Shown: one piece after another, positions 1 to 8,354 of the stretch
How positions within the stretch are numbered: the first letter of the stretch is position 1
How the letters are laid out: each line of letters begins with the position of its first letter
Origin: Leptospira_A sp046736045
GTDB lineage: Bacteria > Spirochaetota > Leptospiria > Leptospirales > Leptospiraceae
Length of the DNA: 64,000 nt
Reading direction: 5' to 3'
Assembly (NCBI RefSeq): GCF_046736045.1
Contig: NZ_CP177134.1
Location: 2,294,001-2,358,000 of the forward strand
Program-made: the position numbers and the translations under genes
The notes under the pieces: model-generated
What the model was told of the DNA's origin: nothing
Databases searched by the model: none
Seen by the model: the letters and a program-made list of their open reading frames with translations, nothing else

Positions 1-249
1 AAAGAAATCCAGACCCTCACAGCCTATATGGACGAACAAGCAGCCAATGGCCGTGTTTCCGTGGAAAAAACCATCTTTCCCGGGGTTTCCATTCGAATCC
101 GAAATGCGGACTTCAAACTGCGGCATGAAACCAAGGCAAAAACCTTCTTTGAAGAGAGCGGCCAGGTGCGAAGCACCAATTACGAAGATCCGGACGAAGA
201 TAAAAATGACTGGAGAAAAAAACGAGGTCGTGCTAAACCTAAGAACTGA
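1..249 (+). CDS. FapA-like (DUF342) protein, C-terminal end, 5' truncated
   Basis: The frame is open from the first base and only the last 82 residues are present. The ending is typical of DUF342/FapA proteins: a short stretch resembling the parallel beta-helix (GVSIRIRNADFKLRHE), then a charged tail ending KKRGRAKPKN. FapA-type proteins are cytosolic, in some bacteria tied to polar flagellar assembly and in others uncharacterised. Two small leptospiral genes follow on the same strand, the first starting 11 bases after the stop. The family call rests on this fragment alone and is moderate; the start lies outside the window. Confidence 0.55.
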   Translation, partial: KEIQTLTAYMDEQAANGRVSVEKTIFPGVSIRIRNADFKLRHETKAKTFFEESGQVRSTNYEDPDEDKNDWRKKRGRAKPKN

Positions 250-260
250 AGGGTAATGCA

Positions 261-548
261 ATGATTCTCAACGAAACTTTTGCGAGTAACACTCACCACT
301 TTGAAATTGCAAGACGGGCTCAGGTAGAAAATCCGAACACCTACCAGAACCAAGTCGTGGAATTGCAAAAAGCTGCCATCACTACCCAAAATCGTGCCCA
401 AACTGTTCCTGAGACCAAAACAAATTCCTCGTCTAATACTTTGAAACCAAAACAAGAAAAAGAAGAAATGGTTTCTTATACAAAATCAGGGATCGTTCGC
501 GCCAGTTTATCCGAAAGCAAAGGATCATTTTTCGATTCAATGGCTTAA
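261..548 (+). CDS. Small hypothetical protein, leptospiral type
   Basis: A 95-residue polar protein rich in Asn, Gln, Thr, Ser and Lys, without signal peptide, membrane segment or recognisable domain. It starts with ATG 11 bases after the upstream stop and precedes a membrane-anchored protein gene, so it probably lies in the same operon. The middle (about residues 45-70) is low complexity and probably disordered. The C-terminus, GSFFDSMA, looks like a short linear motif but I cannot assign one. Coding status is supported by position, strand and the lack of a competing frame. The function is unknown. Confidence 0.6.
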   Translation: MILNETFASNTHHFEIARRAQVENPNTYQNQVVELQKAAITTQNRAQTVPETKTNSSSNTLKPKQEKEEMVSYTKSGIVRASLSESKGSFFDSMA

Positions 549-605
549 GTTCTTTTATAACTCTTTAGGAATGTTGTTGGAAATGTTTCTATGGAGACCT
601 AAAAA

Positions 606-1553
606 ATGGAACTGTTTTCTCTCGTCTTAATCAACATATTGTTTGGTGGAATTTTGTATGTATTCGTTTCTGCAAAAGTCCAAAAATCCGTCTCTGAATA
701 TTATGACAAAAAATTAGATCGTGCCATAGATATGGCTACTTCGGAAACCATCCGTGAATTGGATGCGACTGTAGGTGTGATCGAATCCAGATTGGTAGCT
801 CTCCGTTCTATGATTGAAAAAGCAGAGCTAATTGCAAAAGAATTCAAACATTATGAATCCGTAAAAGGGGAACGTCCCGCAAACAAACAGACCATAGACG
901 AGGTTTCTCCTTTGCGTGAAATAGGCATGTCTTTGGAAAAAGAACTGAGCCAATCCGTTGCAACAGCCGCTCAAACGGAACCTAACATTCACTCCCTCAA
1001 AGAACAAAGATCAGGTGTCGGTCAGGTGTACCAATCCAACCAATTTATCGCAAATGAATCGGAAGTTGTTACCATTGACGGAGCTGTCAATCAGGTCTTT
1101 GGAAAATTGGGCAAGGCAGTAAAAGGTATTTTGGGAATGGAAGGAATCAGCACTCCTACAAATGATGCCGTTGGTTCCGTAGAACTTCCACAGTTCAAAC
1201 CTAAGATGGATTTTACCGTAGGTGGAAATCCGTTCTCTGAAAAAAAAGAAGAATCCGATATCATCCGGGACGAAAACAAAGAAGGGAAAACCAGAAAGGA
1301 ATTTTTAACGGAAATGGCGTATGCAAACGATCCGGCTTACGCGTCTCATCAGAAAAATTTTGAAGATCAGATTGCATTATCCCTGGAATCCGCTTTGGAA
1401 GAACTTCCTGCGAGCGCAGGTAAAATCGACAAAGTAGTTCATTTGCTAAAAAAGGGATACAGTCATGAAGATATCTCGGATGTTATGAATATAGGAACTC
1501 ATGAAATTCATTTGATTGAAACGATTAGGCTTGATCGATCCAGAAGAATCTAG
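606..1553 (+). CDS. Membrane-anchored coiled-coil protein with C-terminal helix-turn-helix-like domain
   Basis: A 315-residue protein with one N-terminal membrane segment (about residues 3-22) and a charged helical region (about 25-110) likely to be a coiled coil. A long, probably disordered middle follows. The compact C-terminal helical domain (about 270-315), with GYSHEDISDVMNIGTHEIHLI, resembles the small helix-turn-helix end of DUF6115-type proteins. The bulk should lie in the cytoplasm, anchored to the inner membrane. It follows a FapA-like gene and precedes remA-gmk. Whether the last domain binds DNA is unknown; in membrane proteins of this kind it may mediate protein contacts. The family name is tentative. 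Confidence 0.6.
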   Translation: MELFSLVLINILFGGILYVFVSAKVQKSVSEYYDKKLDRAIDMATSETIRELDATVGVIESRLVALRSMIEKAELIAKEFKHYESVKGERPANKQTIDEVSPLREIGMSLEKELSQSVATAAQTEPNIHSLKEQRSGVGQVYQSNQFIANESEVVTIDGAVNQVFGKLGKAVKGILGMEGISTPTNDAVGSVELPQFKPKMDFTVGGNPFSEKKEESDIIRDENKEGKTRKEFLTEMAYANDPAYASHQKNFEDQIALSLESALEELPASAGKIDKVVHLLKKGYSHEDISDVMNIGTHEIHLIETIRLDRSRRI

Positions 1554-1565
1554 TATTTTGTTCCC

Positions 1566-1847
1566 ATGTCTTCTCTTCCCGTCTTAAATGTCGGGTTTTC
1601 GAATATAGTATTTGCTTCCAAGATCCTTGCCATTTTACAAGCAGAGTCGGCAGGGGCAAAGAGATTGCGTCTTGAGGCGAAAGAATCTTCCCGTCTGATT
1701 GATGCTACACAAGGTAGGAAGACACGTTCCGTATTGGTTTTAGATTCGGGACATATTGTACTGTCTGCGATTCGACCGGACAGCCTCACAAAACGCCTGG
1801 AAGACGGCGACAATAACATTGGTAAAGAAGAAGAGGAAGAAGAATGA
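1566..1847 (+). CDS. remA: RemA-like (DUF370) regulatory protein
   Basis: A 93-residue protein matching the RemA/DUF370 family almost end to end. It has the opening VLNVGFSNIVFASKILAIL, the central basic segment SAGAKRLRLEAKESSRLIDAT, then QGRKTRSVLVLDSGHIVLSAIRPDSLTKRL. In Bacillus subtilis RemA is a DNA-binding activator of biofilm-matrix genes and its gene also lies directly upstream of gmk, so gene order supports the call. Odd points are a run of six glutamates at the C-terminus and a 4-base overlap with gmk (ATGA), which suggests translational coupling. Its DNA targets in spirochaetes are not known to me. Confidence 0.85.
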   Translation: MSSLPVLNVGFSNIVFASKILAILQAESAGAKRLRLEAKESSRLIDATQGRKTRSVLVLDSGHIVLSAIRPDSLTKRLEDGDNNIGKEEEEEE

Positions 1848-2437
1848 GTTCCGGCAAACCGAACCTTTATATCATTTCTTCCGTCGCAGGTGGGGGAAAA
1901 TCCACGATCATCAGTCGGATTCTTACGATCCATCCTGAGTTTTATTTTTCCATCTCCTGCACTACAAGATCTCCCAGGCCGGGAGATACTCCTGGCACAA
2001 CCTATTATTTTTTAACCGTAGATGAGTTCAAAAAAAAGATCGAAGAGGATGAGTTTTACGAATGGGCGTTAGTGCATGGAAATTATTACGGCACACCGAA
2101 AGCCCCGATTCATAAAGCCATCTCCGAAAAGAAAGTGGTTTTACTCGATATTGACGTGCAAGGTGCAAAAACTGTCAAAGCACTTCGTCCCGAATCAGTG
2201 AGCATCTTCATTCAGCCGCCCAGTCGTGAAATTTGGATTGAAAGGCTGATTAAAAGAGGGACTGACTCGGAAGAAAGTATCGAAAGACGAATTTCAAACG
2301 GAATCAGCGAGCTGGATCAGGCGTCTAGCTTTGATTATGTTGTGATCAATGATGATTTGGATCATGCTACGGAACAAGTAAAATCCATCATTCAATCGGA
2401 AGGCTCTCCATCTTCATCATCCAAAGTTTTACCGTAA
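1844..2437 (+). CDS. gmk: Guanylate kinase
   Basis: Phosphorylates GMP (and dGMP) to the diphosphate with ATP in the cytoplasm. The 197-residue length is normal. GMP-binding features are present: SCTTRSPRPGDTPGTTYYF near residues 38-56, EWALVHGNYYGTP and the DIDVQGAKTVK segment. The P-loop (residues 13-21) reads SVAGGGKST, so the first glycine of the usual GxxGxGKS pattern is serine. The Lys and Ser that contact phosphate are kept, so activity is still expected. The start codon overlaps the remA stop. The last 46 bases overlap the 3' end of the opposing flbB gene. Confidence 0.93.
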   Translation: MSSGKPNLYIISSVAGGGKSTIISRILTIHPEFYFSISCTTRSPRPGDTPGTTYYFLTVDEFKKKIEEDEFYEWALVHGNYYGTPKAPIHKAISEKKVVLLDIDVQGAKTVKALRPESVSIFIQPPSREIWIERLIKRGTDSEESIERRISNGISELDQASSFDYVVINDDLDHATEQVKSIIQSEGSPSSSSKVLP

Positions 2438-3048
2438 CCGGGAACATTTTTAGCACTCGCATCCAACCATTTATTGGAAATCACGGATCTTCTTTCTGCC
2501 GGAAATAAAGTCAGCAGATAAGTTGTGATTGTAGGACGGCCTTCTTCTTCCGCATCTTTGTCCATTTGTTCGAACACTTCGATGATATCGTAATCGGGCC
2601 AGTTGAGAAGCATATCCCTTGCAGACTCGGGAGGCATATTCGCCACTTTGTTCGCCAGGACTTTTACTTTTTCGGAACGAGCCGATTCCCGTTTGGCTTT
2701 TTCAGCCATCTCCTTTTCTTTTCTTTGGATACCTTCCTTCAGTTCTTCCAATCTTTCTTTGTCGGTAGCGAGTGAATTTTTTGCAGAGTCTAACTCTGCC
2801 TTAAGACGATCCAATTCTTCTTTATCTGAGATCAATCGTTCTCTTGCTTTTTCCATTTCCAACTTTTCCAGTTCCGTCGGAGAAAGTAGGTCTTGATTTA
2901 CAAAACCGGGAGAACGTTTTAGGAAAGGAAGATAATCTTCCGCGTTGATAACTTGGAAATAATCAAAAATAAAAAATCCAATCGTGATCAGAAAAAAAAT
3001 CAGTAAAATCAAAAAAAAGGATCTGGTCTTGTCGGTAACACTTGCCAT
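2392..3048 (-). CDS. flbB: Flagellar collar protein FlbB (MotE-like)
   Basis: A 218-residue inner-membrane protein with one membrane segment (about residues 10-30) and a long charged coiled coil (about 60-130). Its C-terminal helical domain (about 135-195) resembles the MotE/MgtE-N type (NMPPESARDMLLNW, then LFPAERRSVISNKW). In spirochaetes FlbB helps build the periplasmic collar that surrounds the motor and supports stator assembly. The gene follows fliJ directly, as in Borrelia and Treponema motility operons. Its 3' end lies antisense inside gmk by 46 bases. Confidence 0.85.
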   Translation of the reverse strand: MASVTDKTRSFFLILLIFFLITIGFFIFDYFQVINAEDYLPFLKRSPGFVNQDLLSPTELEKLEMEKARERLISDKEELDRLKAELDSAKNSLATDKERLEELKEGIQRKEKEMAEKAKRESARSEKVKVLANKVANMPPESARDMLLNWPDYDIIEVFEQMDKDAEEEGRPTITTYLLTLFPAERRSVISNKWLDASAKNVPGYGKTLDDEDGEPSD

Positions 3049-3648
3049 CTATTTGCCTTTCCCCATATAATATTTTTCGTAAAAGTCCCTTAAGTTTTTA
3101 AAATCGCTCATCAATTCGTCTCCACCGTCTTCCCTGTTCAAAATTTTGAATGTTTTAGGAATTTTTTTGTTTGCCTTTGATTCGGTGAGATTCGGTCCTT
3201 CGGCAAATGCGAGAGAAGCCGCCAAATTGGAGTTATACTCCTCGACTTCACGGCGTTCCTGTTTTCTTCTCTTTTTTTTCCATTCGAGATACCGGTTTTC
3301 CTTTAAAACTTCGATTACTTTTTTATCTTTTCTGGCTGCGATCAAACCTTGCCGAACCCGATCTACGTCTTCGTTCTTTGCCTCGATTTTAAGGGCAAGG
3401 TCATCGTTTAATTTCATCAACCCTTGGATGTATCTTTCTATGGATAAATAATCGCCTAAACTGGTTCCTACTTTTGCACTAGATTCTATCTCTTTGTAAG
3501 AACGTTCAATTTCTTTTTCGTTAAATTCGCGTTCGGTGAATAAGGCATTCAATTCCGAGACAACTACGGAAAGTTTTCGGATCTCTTCATCCTCTTTCCA
3601 CTCTCTCAGTTTCAGAACTGTCTCTAAACTAAATTGAAACCGTTTCAC
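3049..3648 (-). CDS. fliJ: Flagellar export chaperone/stalk protein FliJ
   Basis: A 199-residue, highly charged coiled-coil protein that begins MKRFQFSLETVLKLREWKE, a typical FliJ start. FliJ forms the stalk of the flagellar type III export ATPase ring and links FliI to FlhA. At about 200 residues it is longer than the enterobacterial protein, because of a C-terminal extension after about residue 150. It is directly adjacent to flbB (stop at 3049, flbB start at 3048). Its usual partner fliI lies 3.2 kb away on the same strand, separated by an oppositely oriented kinase gene. Confidence 0.82.
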   Translation of the reverse strand: MKRFQFSLETVLKLREWKEDEEIRKLSVVVSELNALFTEREFNEKEIERSYKEIESSAKVGTSLGDYLSIERYIQGLMKLNDDLALKIEAKNEDVDRVRQGLIAARKDKKVIEVLKENRYLEWKKKRRKQERREVEEYNSNLAASLAFAEGPNLTESKANKKIPKTFKILNREDGGDELMSDFKNLRDFYEKYYMGKGK

Positions 3649-3730
3649 ACCTGTCTATTTCTTGCCTTTGGAATTATTTTTGTACTCTTTTTTGCTTGTT
3701 CCTAAAAAAAAAAGACGATAAACAATACGT

Positions 3731-6700
3731 TTGTTGCTACACATCCTTCTACAAATTTTCCTTCTAGCCGGCTTCCCTTTATTTGCGGAGCCGGTCCGTT
3801 TGCCGGAAGCAGTTCCGGGAAATCCTATTTATTTGCAAAAGAGTTGGGAGTTTTATCCTTCTACTTTTCTAGCGCCCGGTAAAATCCCCTTAGCCTCTCC
3901 TATTTTGGGGATACAGGTGCCCGGAACCTGGAATCAAATCTTGGGGACCGGATTCGGCCACGGCACGTACCGGCTTTTGGTTCTTGCACCCGATCTTCCG
4001 GAAAGAAACAAAACATACGGACTCAAGATTCCCGATCTTGCCACTGCTTACGAAGTTTTTTGGAATGGGGAGAAAGTTGCCCGAACAGGGGTTGTGGGAA
4101 CGAGTCAGCTCGCATCCGAACCGTCATTTCAGTTTCATACGATTCCAATCGTTTGGAAAGAAGGACAAAATGAACTGATGGTTCATATCTCTAATTTTCA
4201 TTATGCGAAGGGTGGAATGTGGGAACCGCCTCTCATCGGGGAATGGGAAAAATTAAACAAAACCGCCAATCGGGATCTTGCCTCTTCTTTGTTTCTCGCA
4301 GGAGCCGTCTTCATCATTGCGCTTTATCATTTCGGATTGTATTATTGGAGAAGGGCCGATCATGGAAATTTACTTTTCGGATTTGCCGCAATGGTTCTTG
4401 CCATCCGAATTTTATTTACGGGCGAGCGGTTTGGTTTCGGGGAATTGGAGCAATGGATCGGTTGGGATTTTTGCATACGAATTGAATATTTGACATTCTA
4501 TATTTCGCCTTACCTGTTTTATGCGTTCTTTAACGAATTTTATCCGAATTATTTCACAAGACTCATGAAATGGAGTCTTCTTCTACCGACTTTGTTTTTC
4601 GTTTCATTGCTGTTTATCACTAAAACCGAATTTTTCACCGGATTGAATTTATACTTCAATGTGGTTTTGTTATACGGTATATCATTAATACTGCAAGGTG
4701 TCATTCGTGCTGTTTGGGATAAGAGGGAAGGTAGCGGACTTTTTACATTGGGCATTTTGATTATGGCAATTGCTTGTATTGTCGATGTTTTAAATGCCAA
4801 TCAGATTCTTTTTTCCATCGAAGCGATACCTATTGCGATCTTCTTGTTCATTCTTTTGCAATCACTGACATTGTCCCGTCGCTTCAGCAAAGCATTTTCC
4901 GATGTGGAATCTTTATCCAAAAGGTTGATGGCTTTGGATAGGCTGAAAGATGAATTTTTGGCGAATACATCACATGAATTAAAAACTCCCTTAAACGGTA
5001 TCATCGGAATCGCTGAATCCATGTTTGATGGGATCGGTGGTCATCTGAATGTAGAGCAAAGGCAAAATCTCGGTATGATCATCAGTTCCGGGAAACGGTT
5101 GTCTTCACTCGTAGATGATATTCTTGATTTTTCAAAGATGAAAAACAGAGATTTGGATTTGGATCTGAAGACTCTCGACTTACAACAGATTATTGATTTT
5201 GTTTTGGTAGTTTCCCGACCACTTTACATGACGAAAACCTTGCAGGTTCGCAATCTGATTCCTATGGATTTTCCTCCTGTCTTGGGAGATGAGGCGAGGG
5301 TTCAACAGATTTTGTTCAACCTTGTAGGAAATGCGATCAAATTTACTGAAAAAGGTAAAGTTGAAATCAATGCGGAAATTGCAGATCGTTTCGGTAAATT
5401 TTCCATTTCCGATACCGGAATCGGGATTTCGAAAGACAAATTTCACGATATATTTCAATCCTTTGAACAGGTTGATTCTTCCACAACACGTCAGTTTGGT
5501 GGAACCGGACTCGGCCTTGCCATTACAAAAAGATTGGTGGAGTTGCACGGAGGATCCATCTGGGTCGAATCAAAATTAGGTGAGGGGTCCGTTTTTTATT
5601 TTACTATGCCATTGGCACTGGAAGGGGAAATCCCTTTGGAAAAATATTCCAGAAAACACCATAACCTTTGGATGTCTTTCGAAGAAAATAAAACATTCGA
5701 CGCTATCGAAGACGATGTGATCGAAAAGGAAGCTAAAGAAAAAACCGTAAAAGTTTTGGTGGTTGACGATGAACCGATCAACAGACAGGTCCTCCGAAAC
5801 CATCTAACTCTAGTTGGGTGTGAAGTTGTGGAGGCATCCAACGGAGGAGAAGCGATTCAGCAGATTCGTGATGAAGGTCCGTTTGAGCTGGTTCTTCTGG
5901 ACATAATGATGCCGGGGATGAGCGGCTATGATGTTTGTGCCGTCCTTCGGGAGTCGTATTCGCTTCACGAACTTCCTATTTTATTTCTTACTGCTAAAAA
6001 TCAAATCACGGATATCGTATCTGCCTTGGAAGCAGGTGGTAACGACTATTTGGCGAAACCATTTGACAAAAGAGAATTGATTTCCCGTGCAAAAAATCTG
6101 ATCACTTTGAAGAAAGCGGTGGAAGAACAGAATAAATTCATCGCATTCCAAAATGAGTTGGGAGTAGCCCGCAGACTGCAAAGTTCGATTTTACCCGAAG
6201 CTGCTCCCGAGCTGAAAGGAATCAAAGCCAGCTTTTATTATGAGCCGATGGACAGTGTGGGGGGAGATTTTTTCGACTTTCATATGATTTCAGAAAGAGA
6301 ACTAGGAGTCATTATCGCAGATGTATCGGGTCACGGAATTCCCGCCGCACTCATCTCTGCCATGTTAAAGATTGCTTTTTCCATTCAGGTAAGACTTTCC
6401 CGTGATCCGGTAGCTTTACTTTCTCAAATCAATTCCACATTACTCGGAAAAACGAAAACAGCATTTGTGACTGCAAGTTACTTATATATTAATCTGGATA
6501 AAATGGAAGTAACGCACGCTAGGTGTGGACATCTTCCTCTTGTCATCACAAGAAAAAATGAAAAAGACCCGATCATCAGTCTTCCTCAGGGAAAACTCAT
6601 CGGCTGGATTCCAGAAATGGATTGTAAGGCGGAGACCTTGTCGATTCAATCTGGAGACCGCTTGATTTTGTATACGGATGGAATTACGGAAGCTTCCAAT

Positions 6701-6868
6701 CAGAATCATTTGATGTTAGGCCAGGAAAATTGGCAGGAGATGTTAGTTGCCACCAAAAATTTTTCTTTGGATAAGGCAAAAAAAACATTATTGGAAAAAA
6801 TCAAAACTTTTACCGGAGTAAAGTCACCTGCTGATGATGAAACTCTCGTTCTGATTGATATTGAATGA
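3731..6868 (+). CDS. Hybrid sensor: 7TMR-DISM receptor, histidine kinase, receiver, SpoIIE-type phosphatase
   Basis: A 1045-residue signalling protein. In order: signal peptide (about 1-20), extracytoplasmic jelly-roll sensor (about 25-175), seven membrane segments of the 7TMR-DISM type (about 185-385), HisKA with H415 in NTSHELKTPLNG, and an HATPase with intact N box (NLVGNAIKFTEKG) and G boxes (DTGIGI, GGTGLGL). A receiver follows with D724 in LLDIMMPG, then a SpoIIE-type PP2C domain with D846 (GGDFFDF) and D864 (ADVSGHG). It could act as kinase, phosphorelay and Ser/Thr phosphatase, the last being typical of partner-switch pathways. The start is TTG with no clear ribosome site; a second in-frame TTG follows directly. 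It is convergent with fliI, with one base between the stops. Confidence 0.9.
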   Translation: MLLHILLQIFLLAGFPLFAEPVRLPEAVPGNPIYLQKSWEFYPSTFLAPGKIPLASPILGIQVPGTWNQILGTGFGHGTYRLLVLAPDLPERNKTYGLKIPDLATAYEVFWNGEKVARTGVVGTSQLASEPSFQFHTIPIVWKEGQNELMVHISNFHYAKGGMWEPPLIGEWEKLNKTANRDLASSLFLAGAVFIIALYHFGLYYWRRADHGNLLFGFAAMVLAIRILFTGERFGFGELEQWIGWDFCIRIEYLTFYISPYLFYAFFNEFYPNYFTRLMKWSLLLPTLFFVSLLFITKTEFFTGLNLYFNVVLLYGISLILQGVIRAVWDKREGSGLFTLGILIMAIACIVDVLNANQILFSIEAIPIAIFLFILLQSLTLSRRFSKAFSDVESLSKRLMALDRLKDEFLANTSHELKTPLNGIIGIAESMFDGIGGHLNVEQRQNLGMIISSGKRLSSLVDDILDFSKMKNRDLDLDLKTLDLQQIIDFVLVVSRPLYMTKTLQVRNLIPMDFPPVLGDEARVQQILFNLVGNAIKFTEKGKVEINAEIADRFGKFSISDTGIGISKDKFHDIFQSFEQVDSSTTRQFGGTGLGLAITKRLVELHGGSIWVESKLGEGSVFYFTMPLALEGEIPLEKYSRKHHNLWMSFEENKTFDAIEDDVIEKEAKEKTVKVLVVDDEPINRQVLRNHLTLVGCEVVEASNGGEAIQQIRDEGPFELVLLDIMMPGMSGYDVCAVLRESYSLHELPILFLTAKNQITDIVSALEAGGNDYLAKPFDKRELISRAKNLITLKKAVEEQNKFIAFQNELGVARRLQSSILPEAAPELKGIKASFYYEPMDSVGGDFFDFHMISERELGVIIADVSGHGIPAALISAMLKIAFSIQVRLSRDPVALLSQINSTLLGKTKTAFVTASYLYINLDKMEVTHARCGHLPLVITRKNEKDPIISLPQGKLIGWIPEMDCKAETLSIQSGDRLILYTDGITEASNQNHLMLGQENWQEMLVATKNFSLDKAKKTLLEKIKTFTGVKSPADDETLVLIDIE

Positions 6869-6869
6869 T

Positions 6870-8234
6870 TTAAAAATCGTCTTCGGTTCTCGTTTGCGAA
6901 GTTAGAATGGCTGCAAGTTTGGCAGTAGCATCTTTGTAAGTGGATTTTTGTTCAATCCTTTGGATTAAATAATCGTCAATTGCATCTTTTTTATCAATCG
7001 CCATATCGATCTTTGCATCCGCGCCTCTTGTATAAGCATTGAGCAATATGATATCTTCCGAACCTTTGTATTTGGAAATCAACTCTCTAACCAACGAAGA
7101 ATGCATATAATGATTTTCATTTACAATTTTTTGCATCAGTCGTGAAAGGGAAGCAGGCACATCAATGGCCGGGAAATGACTTCTTTCCGCAAGTTTTCTA
7201 GTAAGAACGATATGTCCGTCAATAAAACCTCTTACTTTATCGGCAACGATATCATCCATATCATCTTCTGCGTCAGTCAATACCGTATAAAATCCGGTAA
7301 TAGAACCACCGTTATGTGAAGTTCCCGCCCTTTCTACAAGTTTTGCCATTTTAGTAAATACGCTGGAAGCAAATCCTTTTGTTACTACCGGTTCACCGAT
7401 GGAAAGTTCTCTCAGAGCCTCCGCATAACGTGTAAGGGAATCCATATATAAATTTACAGATAAACCTTTGTCCCTGAAAAATTCGGCCGCCGAACAGGCA
7501 AGATGAGCGCAACTCACTTGTTCCATTTTGGAAGAGTCGGATGTTGCTACAAACACAACTGACTTGGCGAGAGCTTCTTTCCCTAATTCTACATTTAGAA
7601 ATTCGTTTACCTCTCGTCCCCTTTCTCCGATCAAAGCTACAACGTTTACGTCTGCATTCGTATAACGGGCGATCATTCCAAGCAAACTGGATTTACCAAC
7701 TCCCGAACCGGAAAAGATTCCTATCCTTTGCCCGCGGCCCACGGTAAGCATCCCGTCTATCGCGCGTACTCCGGTTTCCAAAATTTCGGTAATAGGGGGA
7801 CGATCCAACGGATTTAAAAACTTGGGTTCGGAAGCACGTTCTTCTTTTGTGATAAGTAAACCTTTGGAGTCGATCGGTTTGCCGAGTCCGTTCAAAACCC
7901 GACCTAATAGTTCCGGTCCGGCATTTAAAGTGATTTTGCGGCCGGAAGAAAAAACAAATGCATGAGGAAATATATCTTGTGTATCACCTAGCGGCATTAA
8001 GGTGTAAAGATGATCTTTGAATCCTACAAGGACGCAGGCCAAATAACCTTTGTCACTCCCTCTTTCCACTTCCAGGATTTCACCTATTTTGGAATCGGGA
8101 GGACCTTGGGAATAAATTACATTTCCGACCACAGAAACCACTACGCCGCTTTTGCGAATGGGTTCGATTTTTTCGACTACATTCAAATACTTTGAAATGG
8201 CGTCGATGTGCTCTGTGAATTTTTTCTCAATCAT
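6870..8234 (-). CDS. fliI: Flagellar type III export ATPase FliI
   Basis: A 454-residue F1-beta-like ATPase energising flagellar protein export. Walker A lies at residues 176-183 (GSGVGKSS). The Walker B region is VNLYMDSLTRYAEALRE and the family signature reads PAIDVPASLSRLM. The N-terminal beta domain is complete, and the length is usual for FliI. It stands apart from fliJ-flbB, and the FliH stator gene is not adjacent; the upstream gene is a lipoprotein behind a strong hairpin. Identity with FliI rather than a virulence-type export ATPase is favoured by the flagellar genes nearby. Confidence 0.95.
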   Translation of the reverse strand: MIEKKFTEHIDAISKYLNVVEKIEPIRKSGVVVSVVGNVIYSQGPPDSKIGEILEVERGSDKGYLACVLVGFKDHLYTLMPLGDTQDIFPHAFVFSSGRKITLNAGPELLGRVLNGLGKPIDSKGLLITKEERASEPKFLNPLDRPPITEILETGVRAIDGMLTVGRGQRIGIFSGSGVGKSSLLGMIARYTNADVNVVALIGERGREVNEFLNVELGKEALAKSVVFVATSDSSKMEQVSCAHLACSAAEFFRDKGLSVNLYMDSLTRYAEALRELSIGEPVVTKGFASSVFTKMAKLVERAGTSHNGGSITGFYTVLTDAEDDMDDIVADKVRGFIDGHIVLTRKLAERSHFPAIDVPASLSRLMQKIVNENHYMHSSLVRELISKYKGSEDIILLNAYTRGADAKIDMAIDKKDAIDDYLIQRIEQKSTYKDATAKLAAILTSQTRTEDDF

Positions 8235-8309
8235 TTCGGTTTAAGTTACTTTACCAATGTGACATAATAAAATCAAGCGATTCCGAAAATCAAGACTTCG
8301 GATTTTAGC

Positions 8310-8345
8310 AAGAACCAAAGGATTCAAATCCATCCTTTGGTTCTT
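8310..8345 (-). terminator. Perfect 13-bp hairpin between lipoprotein gene and fliI
   Basis: Arms AAGAACCAAAGGA (8310-8322) and TCCTTTGGTTCTT (8333-8345) are perfectly complementary around a 10-base loop. It lies 9 bases after the stop of the upstream minus-strand lipoprotein gene and 75 bases before fliI. There is no U run after the stem, so it may be a weak terminator or an RNA-stabilising hairpin. Confidence 0.6.
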
Positions 8346-8354
8346 ATACTTATT

